Below are positions 45,876-55,690 of a stretch of DNA of 64,000 nt, one piece after another. The DNA lies in assembly GCF_016775005.1 (NCBI RefSeq), contig NZ_JAEUXI010000002.1, positions 186,001 to 250,000 on the forward strand, read 5' to 3'. Every line of letters begins with the position of its first letter. The stretch's first letter is position 1. Both the position numbers and the translations under genes were made by a program. The stretch is from Streptococcus suis. GTDB lineage: Bacteria; Bacillota; Bacilli; Lactobacillales; Streptococcaceae. The notes beneath the pieces were generated by a model, which had not been told where the DNA came from, searched no databases, and saw nothing but the letters and a program-made list of their open reading frames with translations.

Positions 45876-45936
45876 TTTAGACATACTGTCCAAAAACTGA
45901 TAAAATACATTATACGAGTCTGCTTTTTAAAAGCAA
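45876..45936 (-). promoter_or_regulatory. Promoter and second TetR-like operator of yhgE
   Basis: On the minus strand TTGCTT (45931-45936) and TATAAT (45909-45914) are 16 bases apart. TTTAGACATACTGTCCAAA (45876-45894), an imperfect copy of the nearby palindrome, lies between -10 and the ribosome site. Confidence 0.6.
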
Positions 45937-45949
45937 GCAAAAGAATCGT

Positions 45950-45972
45950 TTTTTAGACACAGTGTCTAAAAA
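45950..45972. promoter_or_regulatory. Perfect palindromic operator between yhgE and tetR
   Basis: TTTTTAGACAC and its exact complement GTGTCTAAAAA flank a single central A, just upstream of the TetR gene. This is typical of TetR autoregulation. Confidence 0.75.
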
Positions 45973-45996
45973 TGTACAAAAGGAGAAATCAATTTC

Positions 45997-46524
45997 ATGG
46001 ATACTCGCAGGGAGCGAACAAAGGATTCCATATTACGTGCGATGGTCACCTGCTTACAGGACCAAAATTTCAATGATATCACGACCAGTCACCTAGCAAA
46101 AACCGCTGGTGTCAGTCGGTCTAGCTTTTATACCCACTACAGGGATAAATTCGAGTTAATCGAATCCTACCAACAGACCCTTTTTTATCAGCTAGAGGTG
46201 ATTTTTGACAATTATAAGGGAGACCCAGAAGCTTCGTTTTTGGAGATTTTCCAATTTCTAGATAGGGAAGAATTATTGGCTGCCCTGCTAAGCCCACATG
46301 GCACTCAAGAAATTCAACAGTTCTTGATCAATAAGGTCCGTCTCCTAGTCAGCAGGGACCTCTCCCTAAGCATGAATAAAGAAGAATGGGCAGCCAACGA
46401 AAAAGAATACCGTAGCATTTACTTTTCCCATGCCTTTTTCGGTTTGGTCCAATCTTGGATTGCCAAAGGAAAATCTGAAAGTCCTGAGGAGATGACCCAA
46501 ATCCTACTCAAATTACTTCCTTGA
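45997..46524 (+). CDS. TetR/AcrR family regulator
   Basis: A 175-aa regulator with the N-terminal helix-turn-helix ITTSHLAKTAGVSRSSFYTHY (residues about 30-50, shown because it defines the family) and a variable helical ligand domain. It is divergent from the YhgE gene with two copies of a palindrome between them, so it probably represses that gene and itself. AAAAGGAG lies upstream. Confidence 0.9.
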   Translation: MDTRRERTKDSILRAMVTCLQDQNFNDITTSHLAKTAGVSRSSFYTHYRDKFELIESYQQTLFYQLEVIFDNYKGDPEASFLEIFQFLDREELLAALLSPHGTQEIQQFLINKVRLLVSRDLSLSMNKEEWAANEKEYRSIYFSHAFFGLVQSWIAKGKSESPEEMTQILLKLLP

Positions 46525-46549
46525 TGAGCTAGATTGTCAAGGATTGGGC

Positions 46550-46578
46550 TTGTCACTCACTTAACAGAGTGATATAAT
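46550..46578 (+). promoter_or_regulatory. Promoter of the three-gene ABC exporter operon
   Basis: TTGTCA (46550-46555) and TATAAT (46573-46578) are 17 bases apart. The inverted repeat TCACTC/GAGTGA (46553-46572) fills the spacer and could be an operator for an unseen regulator. Confidence 0.7.
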
Positions 46579-46612
46579 GATTTGTGCAAACGTTTTCTTA
46601 AAGGAGATAGAT

Positions 46613-47596
46613 ATGATAGAAGCGCAGCATTTATCCAAAACCTACTACGTCGTGGACAAGGAGGTTGGGCTCAAGGGCTCGATCAAGGCCTTCTTCAAGC
46701 CCAAGAAAAAGGCCATTCAGGCGGTCCAGGACATCTCGCTATCCATTCAACAGGGGGAGATTGTTGGCTACATCGGCTCCAACGGCTCTGGCAAATCGAC
46801 GACCATTAAGATGCTGACAGGGGTGCTGCACGCTGACGAGGGGACGGTCACCATTAACGGTCTTGTTCCCAAGGACAATCGCAAAGCGGTCAACAAGCAA
46901 ATCGGTGTTCTGTTTGGGCAGAAATCACATCTAGACTGGAACCTGCCTGTGCAGGAGTCCTTTATTCTCCATGCCAAGATTTATGATGTGCCTGAGGCGG
47001 TCTTCCAGGAACGCTTGGCCCGCTTGATTGACCTGCTGGATTTGGCAGATATTATGAAGCAATCCATTCGTAATCTATCTCTTGGGCAACGGGTCCGCTG
47101 TGAATTTGCGGCGATTTTCCTCCACCAGCCTTCCGTGGTCTTTCTGGATGAGCCAACAATTGGCCTGGATGCCAGTGTCAAGGAGACCATTCGGGCCTTT
47201 ATCCGCTACATGAATGAAGAGCATGGTACGACCTTCTTGATTACCTCCCACGATATGAAAGACATCGAAACCCTCTGCGAACGGATTTTCATCATCGATA
47301 AGGGGAAAAAAGTCTATGACGGCTCACTCAGCCAGCTCAAAGAGCGGTTTTCTCAAATCAAAACCATTAGCTTTTCTACCGAACACCCGTTGACGACAGA
47401 TATTGAGGCAGCCGGCTTGGAATTTGACCGCAAGGACGATTACCATTTCGATATTCACTATCAGGCTAGTCAATGGACCAGTGCCCAGGTCATTACTATG
47501 GTCTTCGAGCAGATTGAGGTTGATGATGTGACCATGAAAGAGCTGGAAATCGAGTCCATTGTCCGTCAGATTTACGAGGAGGGCATCCATGCGTAA
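46613..47596 (+). CDS. ABC transporter ATP-binding protein
   Basis: A 327-aa ATPase with Walker A GYIGSNGSGKSTT, Q-loop VLFGQKSHLDW, signature LSLGQRVRCE, Walker B VVFLDEPTIGLD and switch His LITSHDM, plus an extended C-terminal domain. FGQKSHLDW and the two following half-size permeases fit the viologen/daunorubicin-type exporters. AAAGGAG is spaced for the ATG at 46613. Confidence 0.93.
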   Translation: MIEAQHLSKTYYVVDKEVGLKGSIKAFFKPKKKAIQAVQDISLSIQQGEIVGYIGSNGSGKSTTIKMLTGVLHADEGTVTINGLVPKDNRKAVNKQIGVLFGQKSHLDWNLPVQESFILHAKIYDVPEAVFQERLARLIDLLDLADIMKQSIRNLSLGQRVRCEFAAIFLHQPSVVFLDEPTIGLDASVKETIRAFIRYMNEEHGTTFLITSHDMKDIETLCERIFIIDKGKKVYDGSLSQLKERFSQIKTISFSTEHPLTTDIEAAGLEFDRKDDYHFDIHYQASQWTSAQVITMVFEQIEVDDVTMKELEIESIVRQIYEEGIHA

Positions 47597-48368
47597 GTAC
47601 CTCTACATGACGCGGCTGACCATGATGACAGCCCTACAATACAAGGCCTTTTTTCTGGCTACCTTCGTGTCTGTTTTAGCACGGATTTTGGTGTCGCTCT
47701 TTGTCTGGAAGACCATTTTCTTCACACAGCCCGAGGTCAATGGTTACAACCTCCAGACCTTTACCACCTATATCATCTTCGCCAGCCTCTTGGCCAGTCT
47801 CAATACCTTTTCTATCGGAGAGGACCTGTCATACGCTATTTTGAAAGGGCAGATTGCGGGGGAATTTTTACGGCCCTACTCTTTTATCCTCTCCCTCTTC
47901 TTCAAGGACCTGGGGACGAAGTTGATTGAACTCTTCAAGTTTTTGGTGGTCTTCCTCATCATCCTCTTGGTGCAGAGTGACTTTTACCTTCCAGATGGAA
48001 AGACTATACTGGTCTTTCTCCTGTCTGCTGTCTTGGGCATGTTTATCGTGCAGCTCTTGGACTTGGCCTTTGGTTTTGCGACCTTCTTTACGGTCAATGC
48101 CTGGGGAGTCATGCTGCTACGAATGGGGCTCTTCAACCTGTCATCCGGAGCTCTCTTACCGCTCAGCTTTTACCCTGAAAAAGTTGAAAAGGTCCTGAGC
48201 TTCATGCCCTATAACTATGCGATCAATGTGCCTATTTCCATTCTCTTGGGTAGGGAAACAGACCTGTCCTTGCTAGGCTTGCAGTTGCTCTGGTTGCCTG
48301 TACTTGCTGGCTTTATCGCGGCTCTATGGTCCCAAGCCAAACGAAAAATTGTCATTTTTGGAGGCTAG
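47589..48368 (+). CDS. ABC-2 family permease, first subunit
   Basis: A 259-aa protein with six membrane helices, starting MRKYLYMTRLTMMTALQYKA. The ATG at 47589 lies inside the end of the ATPase gene, with GAGGAGGG upstream. The downstream permease is of similar size and family, so the two probably form a heterodimeric channel. Confidence 0.88.
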   Translation: MRKYLYMTRLTMMTALQYKAFFLATFVSVLARILVSLFVWKTIFFTQPEVNGYNLQTFTTYIIFASLLASLNTFSIGEDLSYAILKGQIAGEFLRPYSFILSLFFKDLGTKLIELFKFLVVFLIILLVQSDFYLPDGKTILVFLLSAVLGMFIVQLLDLAFGFATFFTVNAWGVMLLRMGLFNLSSGALLPLSFYPEKVEKVLSFMPYNYAINVPISILLGRETDLSLLGLQLLWLPVLAGFIAALWSQAKRKIVIFGG

Positions 48369-48369
48369 G

Positions 48370-49152
48370 ATGAAAAAGTATATCGGTTTGTATTTGTACA
48401 ATGTCAAGGTCTTCATGATGGCCCAAATGTCCTTTCGGGTGGACTTTTTCATCGGTTTGGTATCTTCTTTGGTAGAACAGGTGGTCTATCTGATTTTCCT
48501 CAATGTCCTCTTTAGCAATATCAAAGAGATTGCCGGCTTTAGCTACGGGCAGATGCTCTTTATCTATGGCATGGCAACGGTGGGGCGATCGGTGCACTTG
48601 ATTTTCTTTGATAATCTGTGGATGTTTGGTAGCCGCTACATTCGGCAGGGAGAGTTTGAACGTCTGCTTCTGCTGCCGGTCAATCCGCTCTTTCAGCTGG
48701 TTTGCGAGCGAATCCAGCCTCAAGGCATCGGCACAACGGTGATTGGCGGCGTGGCTCTGTGGCAATCTTCGCAGATTTTGGGCTTGGAATGGTCTGTCTG
48801 GAAACTTCTCCTGCTGATTTTTATCGCTATTTGTATCGGCCTGCTCTATGCGGCGATTCAGCTAGGACCGACGGCTCTGGCCTTTTGGATTGTAGAGTCT
48901 TTTCCGCTCACCATGGGGATTTTTGCCCTCAACCAAATGGCTCAATATCCTCTCAATATCTATCCAAAAGTCATTCAATTCCTGCTGATTTTTGTCTTTC
49001 CCTACGCCTTTACCGCCTACTTCCCAGCCCTCTACTTCCTGGACCTCTCCATGTGGGGCCTAGCTCTTCCGCTCGTTGTTGCCATCATCTTTACGATTAA
49101 CTACAAGCTCTTCCGCTATGGTATGACCAAGTTTACGAGTGTTGGAAATTAA
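48370..49152 (+). CDS. ABC-2 family permease, second subunit
   Basis: A 260-aa six-helix permease starting MKKYIGLYLYNVKVFMMAQM, with GGAGG before the ATG and one base after the previous stop codon. The RQGEFERLLLLPVNPLFQL segment is typical of this exporter group. A perfect terminator follows at once. Confidence 0.88.
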   Translation: MKKYIGLYLYNVKVFMMAQMSFRVDFFIGLVSSLVEQVVYLIFLNVLFSNIKEIAGFSYGQMLFIYGMATVGRSVHLIFFDNLWMFGSRYIRQGEFERLLLLPVNPLFQLVCERIQPQGIGTTVIGGVALWQSSQILGLEWSVWKLLLLIFIAICIGLLYAAIQLGPTALAFWIVESFPLTMGIFALNQMAQYPLNIYPKVIQFLLIFVFPYAFTAYFPALYFLDLSMWGLALPLVVAIIFTINYKLFRYGMTKFTSVGN

Positions 49153-49182
49153 AAAAAGAAAGTCCTAGGACTTTCTTTTTTT
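49151..49182. terminator. Bidirectional terminator
   Basis: AAAAAAAGAAAGTCC and GGACTTTCTTTTTTT form a 15-bp stem around TA, between the ABC operon and the convergent surface-protein gene. Confidence 0.9.
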
Positions 49183-49196
49183 AATAGGGTATAAAC

Positions 49197-52100
49197 CTAA
49201 TCTCTCTTCTTATTCAGAAGGGTGCCGGCGAGGATACCTAGTCCTGCCAGAGGTAAAGTGATTCCAATAATTGCGCCTGTAGCTGGAAGGATTTTTGCCT
49301 TTAATCCTGATTTGCCACTGGCAGTGTTTGCGATCTCTTCTGGGTAAACTAAGACAAAGTCTGATAGATGGTCTGTTTCAAAGGTCAAGCTTTCCTTATC
49401 CTTCTTGACAATCTTCATCTCAGTCAGTTTACCATCTGGTGATAGATAATAAACCTTCTCAACGCTATCTGCCTTGGCAGCGGGTACTTGCACCTGCAAG
49501 AGTCCCTTATATGCCACTGCTTGACCTGCTGCATCTAGAAGTTGAATGTCGAGTACAATCAGCTGACGACCCTCCAAGTCTGCAATCTTTTTCTCTACTT
49601 GTTTGACTACCAGTTTGTAGTTGCCCAAGTCCTGATCTGCTGTAATGATGACACCACTATCTGGGTCCTTGAGCTCATAGATTGGAGTTGGAAGAGTTGG
49701 AGTCAAGCTTCCTGAACTGCCTCCAGATGGATGACCAGTATCTGTTCCAGAAGAGTTTCCAGTTGATGTTCCTGGTTTTGTCTCTGTTGGTGGAGTGACT
49801 GAGCCAGTTTCTTTTCCATCAAGGGCTTTCCTGGACTTGGTCACTGCTGCTTCTAGACTAGCAAGGGTCTCCTTGCTATAATCCGCTTGCGCCAAGCCTT
49901 CTTTTGCTGCTTGCAGTGCCTTGTCATAGGCAGCGCGTTTGTCTGCCTGACTAGCTGTGTAGCGCAGGCTTGCCTTGACGGCTTCCTCTTCATCTAGCTC
50001 CAATTTGAGAGCAAGAAGATGGTCTTTCAGGTCCAAACCATTTAATTGAGTTTGGTAGGTCGTCAAGGTTTCAAGCAATTGATCTACTTCGGTCTGACTG
50101 CCTGCCCCCGTTTCCAAAAGGGTTTGAGCTGCTAGAATAATCTGGTTGTATTGGTCCTTGCGAACTGGTCCAGCAAAGAGATAGGCATCGCTTTTTTGAA
50201 CATCTGGTGCAAGGCTGAGTGCCTGTCTCAAGGCTTCTGTTTGCAGCTCTGCTTGTTCCGGAGTCGTATCTTCTGTCGACTCTGTCTCTTTGCCATCAAG
50301 GGCAGCTTGACTATTCAATAGGTTGGTGAAGGCCGCTTCTAAGTCTGCTTGAAGACCTGGTTGACTGAGTTTGGCTTGTGCTTGAGCTAGAGCTTGGTCA
50401 TAAGCAGCTTGTTTTCCACTATCAGCTGCTAGGTAGAGCGGACTTGCCTTGACTGTCTGGCTGGCAGTCACTTTTTCTTGCAAGCGACTCAAGAGGTCCA
50501 AGATTGCCTGACCATTTAAGGCTTGAGCTGCCAATTCAAGGTCTCGGCTTGCCTGATCGATAGCTTCTTGACCGACTTGTCCGGTCAGGAGTTGGCGACC
50601 CGCTTGGAGCGCCTGATCATAGGCTGTCCGTTTTTCTTGGTCTGCAGCTTGATAGGCTGGACTTGCCTTGGTGGACTCTTCTTTAGCCAATTGGGTTTCC
50701 AAAGCGGTGCGATCGACTGTGTTTGTAGTAGGCTCTGCTTGCTCGTTTGCTCCATTTGAATCATCTGGACTACTTGGTTCTTCTGGTACAGCTGAGCTAT
50801 TTGGTTCCTCTGAACTGCCCGGCTCTTCTGATTCAGAAGGATGATCTGCTGCAACTAAACCTGTCTTGGCTGTTTCTAATGCTGTTTTCAAGGCTTCTAG
50901 ACTGGCAACTGTTCGCTCTTCTGCTTCCAGGCCAGTTTGGGCTGCCAAGATAGCCTGATCATAGGCTGTTTTGGTTTCTACTGTTGCTCCCTGATAAGTT
51001 GGAGAAGCCTTGACTTGCTCCTCTTCTTCTAGGAGAGATAGGAGAGCTGCGGCAGCTGCCTCAATCGCCTGACCATCCAGTTTTTCTCTTGCATCTTGCA
51101 AGTCTGCTACTGCCTGGTTAATCGCCTCTTGCTGGACTGCAGTATCCGTTGCTACCGTTTTACCAGCTTCCAGCGCTTGGTCATAGGCTGCTTTCTTCTC
51201 TTGAGAAGCCAATTGGTAGGCGACTGACTCTTTGACACTTGTTTCTCGGTCCAATTCTTCCTGCAAACCAGCACGATCGACACTTGTTACCGCAACAGTA
51301 GGTGCTTGATCGGTATAGGTCAAAATCGGTGTTACATGGATAGAGAACTTGCTTGGACGTTCGATATTCAATGCTTCAAATCGGACAAAATCCCCTTTTT
51401 GCACCGCAATAACACGACTGGCAATTGGTTGGGCTTCCAGGCTGGTTGTCAAGGTAACGCTGTCTAAACTTGTTCCATTATGGGTTAGAGACAATTTGAC
51501 AGAGCCATTTTGGTTGCCTGCTTGACGGAGATAAGGCTCTCCATCCTTCAGGCTAATCTGAAGGTAACCATCTTTCGGAGCGCGATAGGTCATGGCATAA
51601 CCTTGGCTTGAACCACCTGGTTCTAGAGAATCTGCTAGGAGACCATGCGTCGCATCGGTAATGGCTGCCGAATGACCTGAACCATCAATTCCGACCGTGC
51701 CATAATTGCCACCCTTCCAGTTCGGCCAAGTTGCATCATAGTCTGTCAAATTGTGGTAGGCGTCGCCTTCTTTTCGTTGGGCAAACCAAACATTTCCTTG
51801 CTTATTGTGCACATAGTCTAGTGCCCAATTGTAGGTGTTTTTCACTTCAATCTGGTAGTCTTTGACCTGGCCATTTTCTGCTGTGATTCGTAGTTTGTGA
51901 CCTGTTTCAAGGGCGCTTGTAACAGGATTTCCTTCGGCATCAACCACCTTGGCAGTTGCTTTTTCAGGAAGCCCTAAACCTGCTAATAATTGGGCCTCAT
52001 CGGTCGGATGAGTAGCTGTACTTGGAACATACAGGGTGCCTCCATCCATCTGATAGATGCTGGAAAGAATAGTATTTTGACCATCGAGATGCACTTCGCC

Positions 52101-54503
52101 CTCATCCAAAATTTCATAGCCAACTCGCACTTCTGCTGCAGCTGCAAAATTCTTACCAGCTTCACGGCTGATGCTACTGATAGCCTTCAGTTTGACATAG
52201 CGGGCTTTTACTGGTGCAAATTCAACAATCTTAGTAGCTGTAGTTGGTTCCCAATCGCCACTTGCGACAGTCAGCCATTCCTGCTTGTCTTGGCTGACCG
52301 AAATTTCGTATGCTGTGATGACCCCATTGCCGACCTGTGGACGTGGTACATACTTGAACATGGAAACATCTTTAACTTGACTCAGATCTAGACTGATCCA
52401 AAGGTTATCTCGGCTGTCTCCTGCCCATTTACTGTGCCAAATGGTGGACAGCTGATTGTCCAAGGCTAGGGAACCATCACCTTCGCGCTGGTTATTGGGT
52501 TGGAAACTGCCGACTTCTGCTGACATACTAGATGGATCGTATTCTTCAAAGGTCTTGCCAAATTCAATCTGGTATTCTTTTTCCAGGGCACCTCTTGTCA
52601 GTTTCACCCGGTCACCAGCTTGTAGGCTGTCCCCATCCGCCTTAACCTTACCATCTCTACCCAGGACTTCTAGGCTGGCACCTCGGCTAGCACGCAGATT
52701 TGCCTTAAAGTCCGAAACTTTTGTCCGTTTTGGTACTTCTGAGATACTGGTTTCTGTGACGGTATAGACAGCTGAAGCGACTGAAAGCTCTTCGGCTGTA
52801 TATGGACTTTCTGCTGCACCAAGGTCTGGTTTTGAGTCAACTACTTCGCCAAAGAAATCTTGGTTTGGATGGCCTCCTTGTAAGACTCCTGCATCGATAG
52901 CTGGTGAGTCCTCAGCCAGTTTAAACATGGCAAAGGCAGAGCGGTCATGGATGCTGGTTCCTGTCGTAGCACTGATCGGTGCGCTGGAAATGTCTCCTGC
53001 AAATTTTGGATCTGCCTGGATGGCATTAGCGTCATCGGTTGGAACATTGGCATAGTTATAATAAAGGTTATTGTTGTAGGTCGCACGCGCATTGCCCTTG
53101 GTCCAGTTTTCATTTTTTGGACTGGTCCCAGTATAGTAGAAAATGTTGTTTTCCACATTCATCGTGCCGCCTGTATGAGGTGCCCCACGAAGAACATCCA
53201 CGTTTTCAGCAACAATAAAGGTATTGTTGTAAACCTCGGCATCTGGGTTATGAGCAGCACTAATCACTCCTGCCAAATCTTTGTTGGAGATGTTATAGCG
53301 GAAGGTATTGCGGTAAGCCTGCGTATAGCAGAACATGATGGCACCACCTTCGTTATTATGGCTGTAATTGTACTGATAAACGGTGCCGTCGCCATAGTCT
53401 GCATCCCAGGCTTGAGCATCCTGGCTGTAATTGGTGTCATAGACTTCGTTGTATTGGAAGATGGCATCCTTACACTTCCAAGGCCAGATGGCAGCCGCTA
53501 CCCTCCCAAAATCTGTCGCTGAATAATCCGAAGGGTTAATCTGATTAGCTGTTTCAATGGCTACGTTATTTTGTACTAGAGGACGGTGGGCATACATGGT
53601 CGTAATCGCATCTCCACCAATGTCACGGAGGTAGTTATTTTCAATGACCACATTGGTTGCCCCGTAGCGTTCCATCACACTATCTGGTAAGGCTGTTGTG
53701 GTGAATTGGTCCCAGTAGGCAGTATAGGCTAGTGCAATCCCCCAACGGTTGACATCTGTCACATGGTTATTAGCCACGCGCACATCATTGTAGCGAGAAA
53801 TTCCTGTTTCTGCCTCATTGGTCGGTTTAAAGGTGGTGAAATAGATACCTCCGTTGTTCATGTGCTTGTCATAGACATTTCCTTTGACATTGGAAATGCG
53901 CAAGCCTTCTAGATAGATATGGTCCAAGGTCCCCTTGTTCTGGGAAACTACTGCCACACCTGTTCGGTTCATGGCATCGATGGCATTGTAGGCCTTGCCT
54001 TCTTCTGCCGCAGCATTGGTAATGGCAAGGTTGCTGACTTCAATGTACTCCACATCTTTCAAAAGAATGGCTGAGGAGACTGTTCCTTGGTATTTGTGAC
54101 GAGCATTGTCCAACTGTTTACCGTAGTCTTGATACCATTGACCATGACCGTTGGTATTGATAGTCGGAAGGTTGGCACTGCCATCACCATAGTTGGTAAT
54201 GATAATCGGTGCACCCTCACTTCCTGATCCATTCAGATGCAGGTACTGGTTATTAAAAACGGAGCCATTTTCTAGCTTGACTACATCTCCTGGTCCAAGG
54301 GTTAATTGGTTAATCTTGTCTAGGGTCTGAAAGGGGCTAGACTCGCTTAAGCCATTGTTTGCATCATTTCCCCGTAGGCTGCTGACATAGTAGGTTCGAC
54401 CCGTAGAGCTTGTAGCTGGACTGTCGGTGGTGTTGGCTTGAACCAGACTAGCCAGGGTCAAACAGGACACCGTGGCTAAGCTGATAAGTGCTTTTTTCTT
54501 CAT
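49197..54503 (-). CDS. LPXTG wall-anchored beta-helix / F5-8C / FIVAR protein
   Basis: A 1768-aa surface protein. A signal peptide (residues 1-23) is followed by a right-handed parallel beta-helix of the pectate-lyase type (about 35-600, with TYYVSSLRGNDANNGLS and many N-rich turns such as VVIENNYLRDIGGDA). Next come an F5/8C-type carbohydrate-binding domain (about 665-800, DNQLSTIWHSKW) and an unassigned beta domain (about 900-1065). Six FIVAR-like helical repeats (about 1070-1565) each carry a variant of VKASPxYxxAxxxKxxAYDQAL. A Ser/Gly/Thr linker and a last domain lead to LPATG (about 1739), a membrane helix and KKRD. It is likely a glycan-degrading or glycan-binding enzyme; the substrate is unknown. 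Confidence 0.85.
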   Translation of the reverse strand: MKKKALISLATVSCLTLASLVQANTTDSPATSSTGRTYYVSSLRGNDANNGLSESSPFQTLDKINQLTLGPGDVVKLENGSVFNNQYLHLNGSGSEGAPIIITNYGDGSANLPTINTNGHGQWYQDYGKQLDNARHKYQGTVSSAILLKDVEYIEVSNLAITNAAAEEGKAYNAIDAMNRTGVAVVSQNKGTLDHIYLEGLRISNVKGNVYDKHMNNGGIYFTTFKPTNEAETGISRYNDVRVANNHVTDVNRWGIALAYTAYWDQFTTTALPDSVMERYGATNVVIENNYLRDIGGDAITTMYAHRPLVQNNVAIETANQINPSDYSATDFGRVAAAIWPWKCKDAIFQYNEVYDTNYSQDAQAWDADYGDGTVYQYNYSHNNEGGAIMFCYTQAYRNTFRYNISNKDLAGVISAAHNPDAEVYNNTFIVAENVDVLRGAPHTGGTMNVENNIFYYTGTSPKNENWTKGNARATYNNNLYYNYANVPTDDANAIQADPKFAGDISSAPISATTGTSIHDRSAFAMFKLAEDSPAIDAGVLQGGHPNQDFFGEVVDSKPDLGAAESPYTAEELSVASAVYTVTETSISEVPKRTKVSDFKANLRASRGASLEVLGRDGKVKADGDSLQAGDRVKLTRGALEKEYQIEFGKTFEEYDPSSMSAEVGSFQPNNQREGDGSLALDNQLSTIWHSKWAGDSRDNLWISLDLSQVKDVSMFKYVPRPQVGNGVITAYEISVSQDKQEWLTVASGDWEPTTATKIVEFAPVKARYVKLKAISSISREAGKNFAAAAEVRVGYEILDEGEVHLDGQNTILSSIYQMDGGTLYVPSTATHPTDEAQLLAGLGLPEKATAKVVDAEGNPVTSALETGHKLRITAENGQVKDYQIEVKNTYNWALDYVHNKQGNVWFAQRKEGDAYHNLTDYDATWPNWKGGNYGTVGIDGSGHSAAITDATHGLLADSLEPGGSSQGYAMTYRAPKDGYLQISLKDGEPYLRQAGNQNGSVKLSLTHNGTSLDSVTLTTSLEAQPIASRVIAVQKGDFVRFEALNIERPSKFSIHVTPILTYTDQAPTVAVTSVDRAGLQEELDRETSVKESVAYQLASQEKKAAYDQALEAGKTVATDTAVQQEAINQAVADLQDAREKLDGQAIEAAAAALLSLLEEEEQVKASPTYQGATVETKTAYDQAILAAQTGLEAEERTVASLEALKTALETAKTGLVAADHPSESEEPGSSEEPNSSAVPEEPSSPDDSNGANEQAEPTTNTVDRTALETQLAKEESTKASPAYQAADQEKRTAYDQALQAGRQLLTGQVGQEAIDQASRDLELAAQALNGQAILDLLSRLQEKVTASQTVKASPLYLAADSGKQAAYDQALAQAQAKLSQPGLQADLEAAFTNLLNSQAALDGKETESTEDTTPEQAELQTEALRQALSLAPDVQKSDAYLFAGPVRKDQYNQIILAAQTLLETGAGSQTEVDQLLETLTTYQTQLNGLDLKDHLLALKLELDEEEAVKASLRYTASQADKRAAYDKALQAAKEGLAQADYSKETLASLEAAVTKSRKALDGKETGSVTPPTETKPGTSTGNSSGTDTGHPSGGSSGSLTPTLPTPIYELKDPDSGVIITADQDLGNYKLVVKQVEKKIADLEGRQLIVLDIQLLDAAGQAVAYKGLLQVQVPAAKADSVEKVYYLSPDGKLTEMKIVKKDKESLTFETDHLSDFVLVYPEEIANTASGKSGLKAKILPATGAIIGITLPLAGLGILAGTLLNKKRD

Positions 54504-54518
54504 CCATTTCCTCCTTTA

Positions 54519-55577
54519 TTAGTTGATGATAGAATCGAGATAGGCAAGTAATTGGTCTTCCTCATAGTCCAATTCCATGCTGTCACTTTTTTGATTGACG
54601 AGTTGTTGATAAGCCTCTTCTTGGAGGCGTTTTTTGATAACTTCTTTTACTTCTTCAAATGGAACAGGACCATTATCTGTTCGGTTGATTAGGCGAATCA
54701 GGTAAAGGCAGCCATTTTCATCGATGACTGGACTGGTTTGACCAGCTTCCAACTGGTCTGCATAATAGAGAACATCACCGATAAATTTTGCTAGGGTTGA
54801 AACCTGGTCAGAAGCAATCTCTTCATAGCCATAATAGGCTACTAGGCTTGGAAATCCTGCCATGTCAAAGCGAGAATGAGCTGACTGCCTGGCTAGACTA
54901 TCTAGATCAGCCCGCAGTTGTGCCAAGACCTGGTCATTCAAATCTTCCATCGCATAATAAATCCGGATATACTCTACCTCATAGTCATCATAGCGGGCAA
55001 AGATGCCTTCTGCCTGACTTTGGTAATAGGTTAACTGCTCAGCATCACTCACTGCCAGACTGCTTGTGCCAAACTGGTCCAAATAGGCCTGCTCGAAACT
55101 GTCTAATTCATATTCCAAAAAAGCTTCTTGCGAAAAGGTTGCAAGACCATAAACGGCTTCACCATTTGAACTCGCTTTTTGGCGATTTTGATTCGAGGCT
55201 TGAAACCTATTTATAAATGCGCTATAATCGATACTAGATATCATCCCTGTTTCCAGAGCTAGACTTCTGGCTGCGTAAATCCGCCTTAGCTGGTCCAGGA
55301 CTTCCTGTAATAAGCGGACCTTTGGATTTTCTCCTTGAAAATCCCTGTCCCAAAAACCGTGATCAACCTCAGCTTGGTACTGATCAAAAAAATACTTGGT
55401 GACCTGATACTGGGCCTTGGTTACCTCCGTTTGAAACTCTTCTTCAGCTACTGCAACCCCATCGATTTTCAGGGAGTAGCTAGCTGGTCGAAAAACCATC
55501 ATCCCAGTACAAATGACCAAGACCAGACCCGCCATAAGGGTTAGAATTTGCCATTTTTTTACCTGTTTTAGGGGCAT
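54519..55577 (-). CDS. PrsA/SurA-like membrane-anchored foldase
   Basis: A 352-aa protein with an N-terminal membrane helix (residues 9-28), no lipobox, and a SurA-N-like helical region containing KIDGVAVAEEEFQTEV. The C-terminal part has a parvulin-like pattern: SPVIDENGCLYLIRLINR, then VPFEEVKEVIKKRLQEEAY. The catalytic parvulin residues are not clearly conserved, so it may be a chaperone only. It lies 15 bases upstream of the large wall protein and is surely cotranscribed, suggesting a dedicated folding helper. Confidence 0.7.
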   Translation of the reverse strand: MPLKQVKKWQILTLMAGLVLVICTGMMVFRPASYSLKIDGVAVAEEEFQTEVTKAQYQVTKYFFDQYQAEVDHGFWDRDFQGENPKVRLLQEVLDQLRRIYAARSLALETGMISSIDYSAFINRFQASNQNRQKASSNGEAVYGLATFSQEAFLEYELDSFEQAYLDQFGTSSLAVSDAEQLTYYQSQAEGIFARYDDYEVEYIRIYYAMEDLNDQVLAQLRADLDSLARQSAHSRFDMAGFPSLVAYYGYEEIASDQVSTLAKFIGDVLYYADQLEAGQTSPVIDENGCLYLIRLINRTDNGPVPFEEVKEVIKKRLQEEAYQQLVNQKSDSMELDYEEDQLLAYLDSIIN

Positions 55578-55644
55578 AATCAGCTCCTCCCTTTAAATCC
55601 TTGTTCAGTTCTATTTTATATTAACTAGTAGTCAAAAATATAGT

Positions 55645-55659
55645 AAGAAAACGCTATCT
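55645..55659. promoter_or_regulatory. Candidate cre site between the foldase and araC-type genes
   Basis: AAGAAAACGCTATCT matches WTGNAANCGNWNNCW with one mismatch, inside the inverted repeat TAAGA...TCTTA. It would place the divergent cluster under CcpA. Confidence 0.45.
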
Positions 55660-55690
55660 TATTGCTTAAACTTGTCAAAAAGAGGTATTT

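Noticed and set aside
50523-53522. Several plus-strand open frames inside the wall-protein gene
   Set aside because: They oppose a long continuous coding frame with clear domains and lack ribosome sites.
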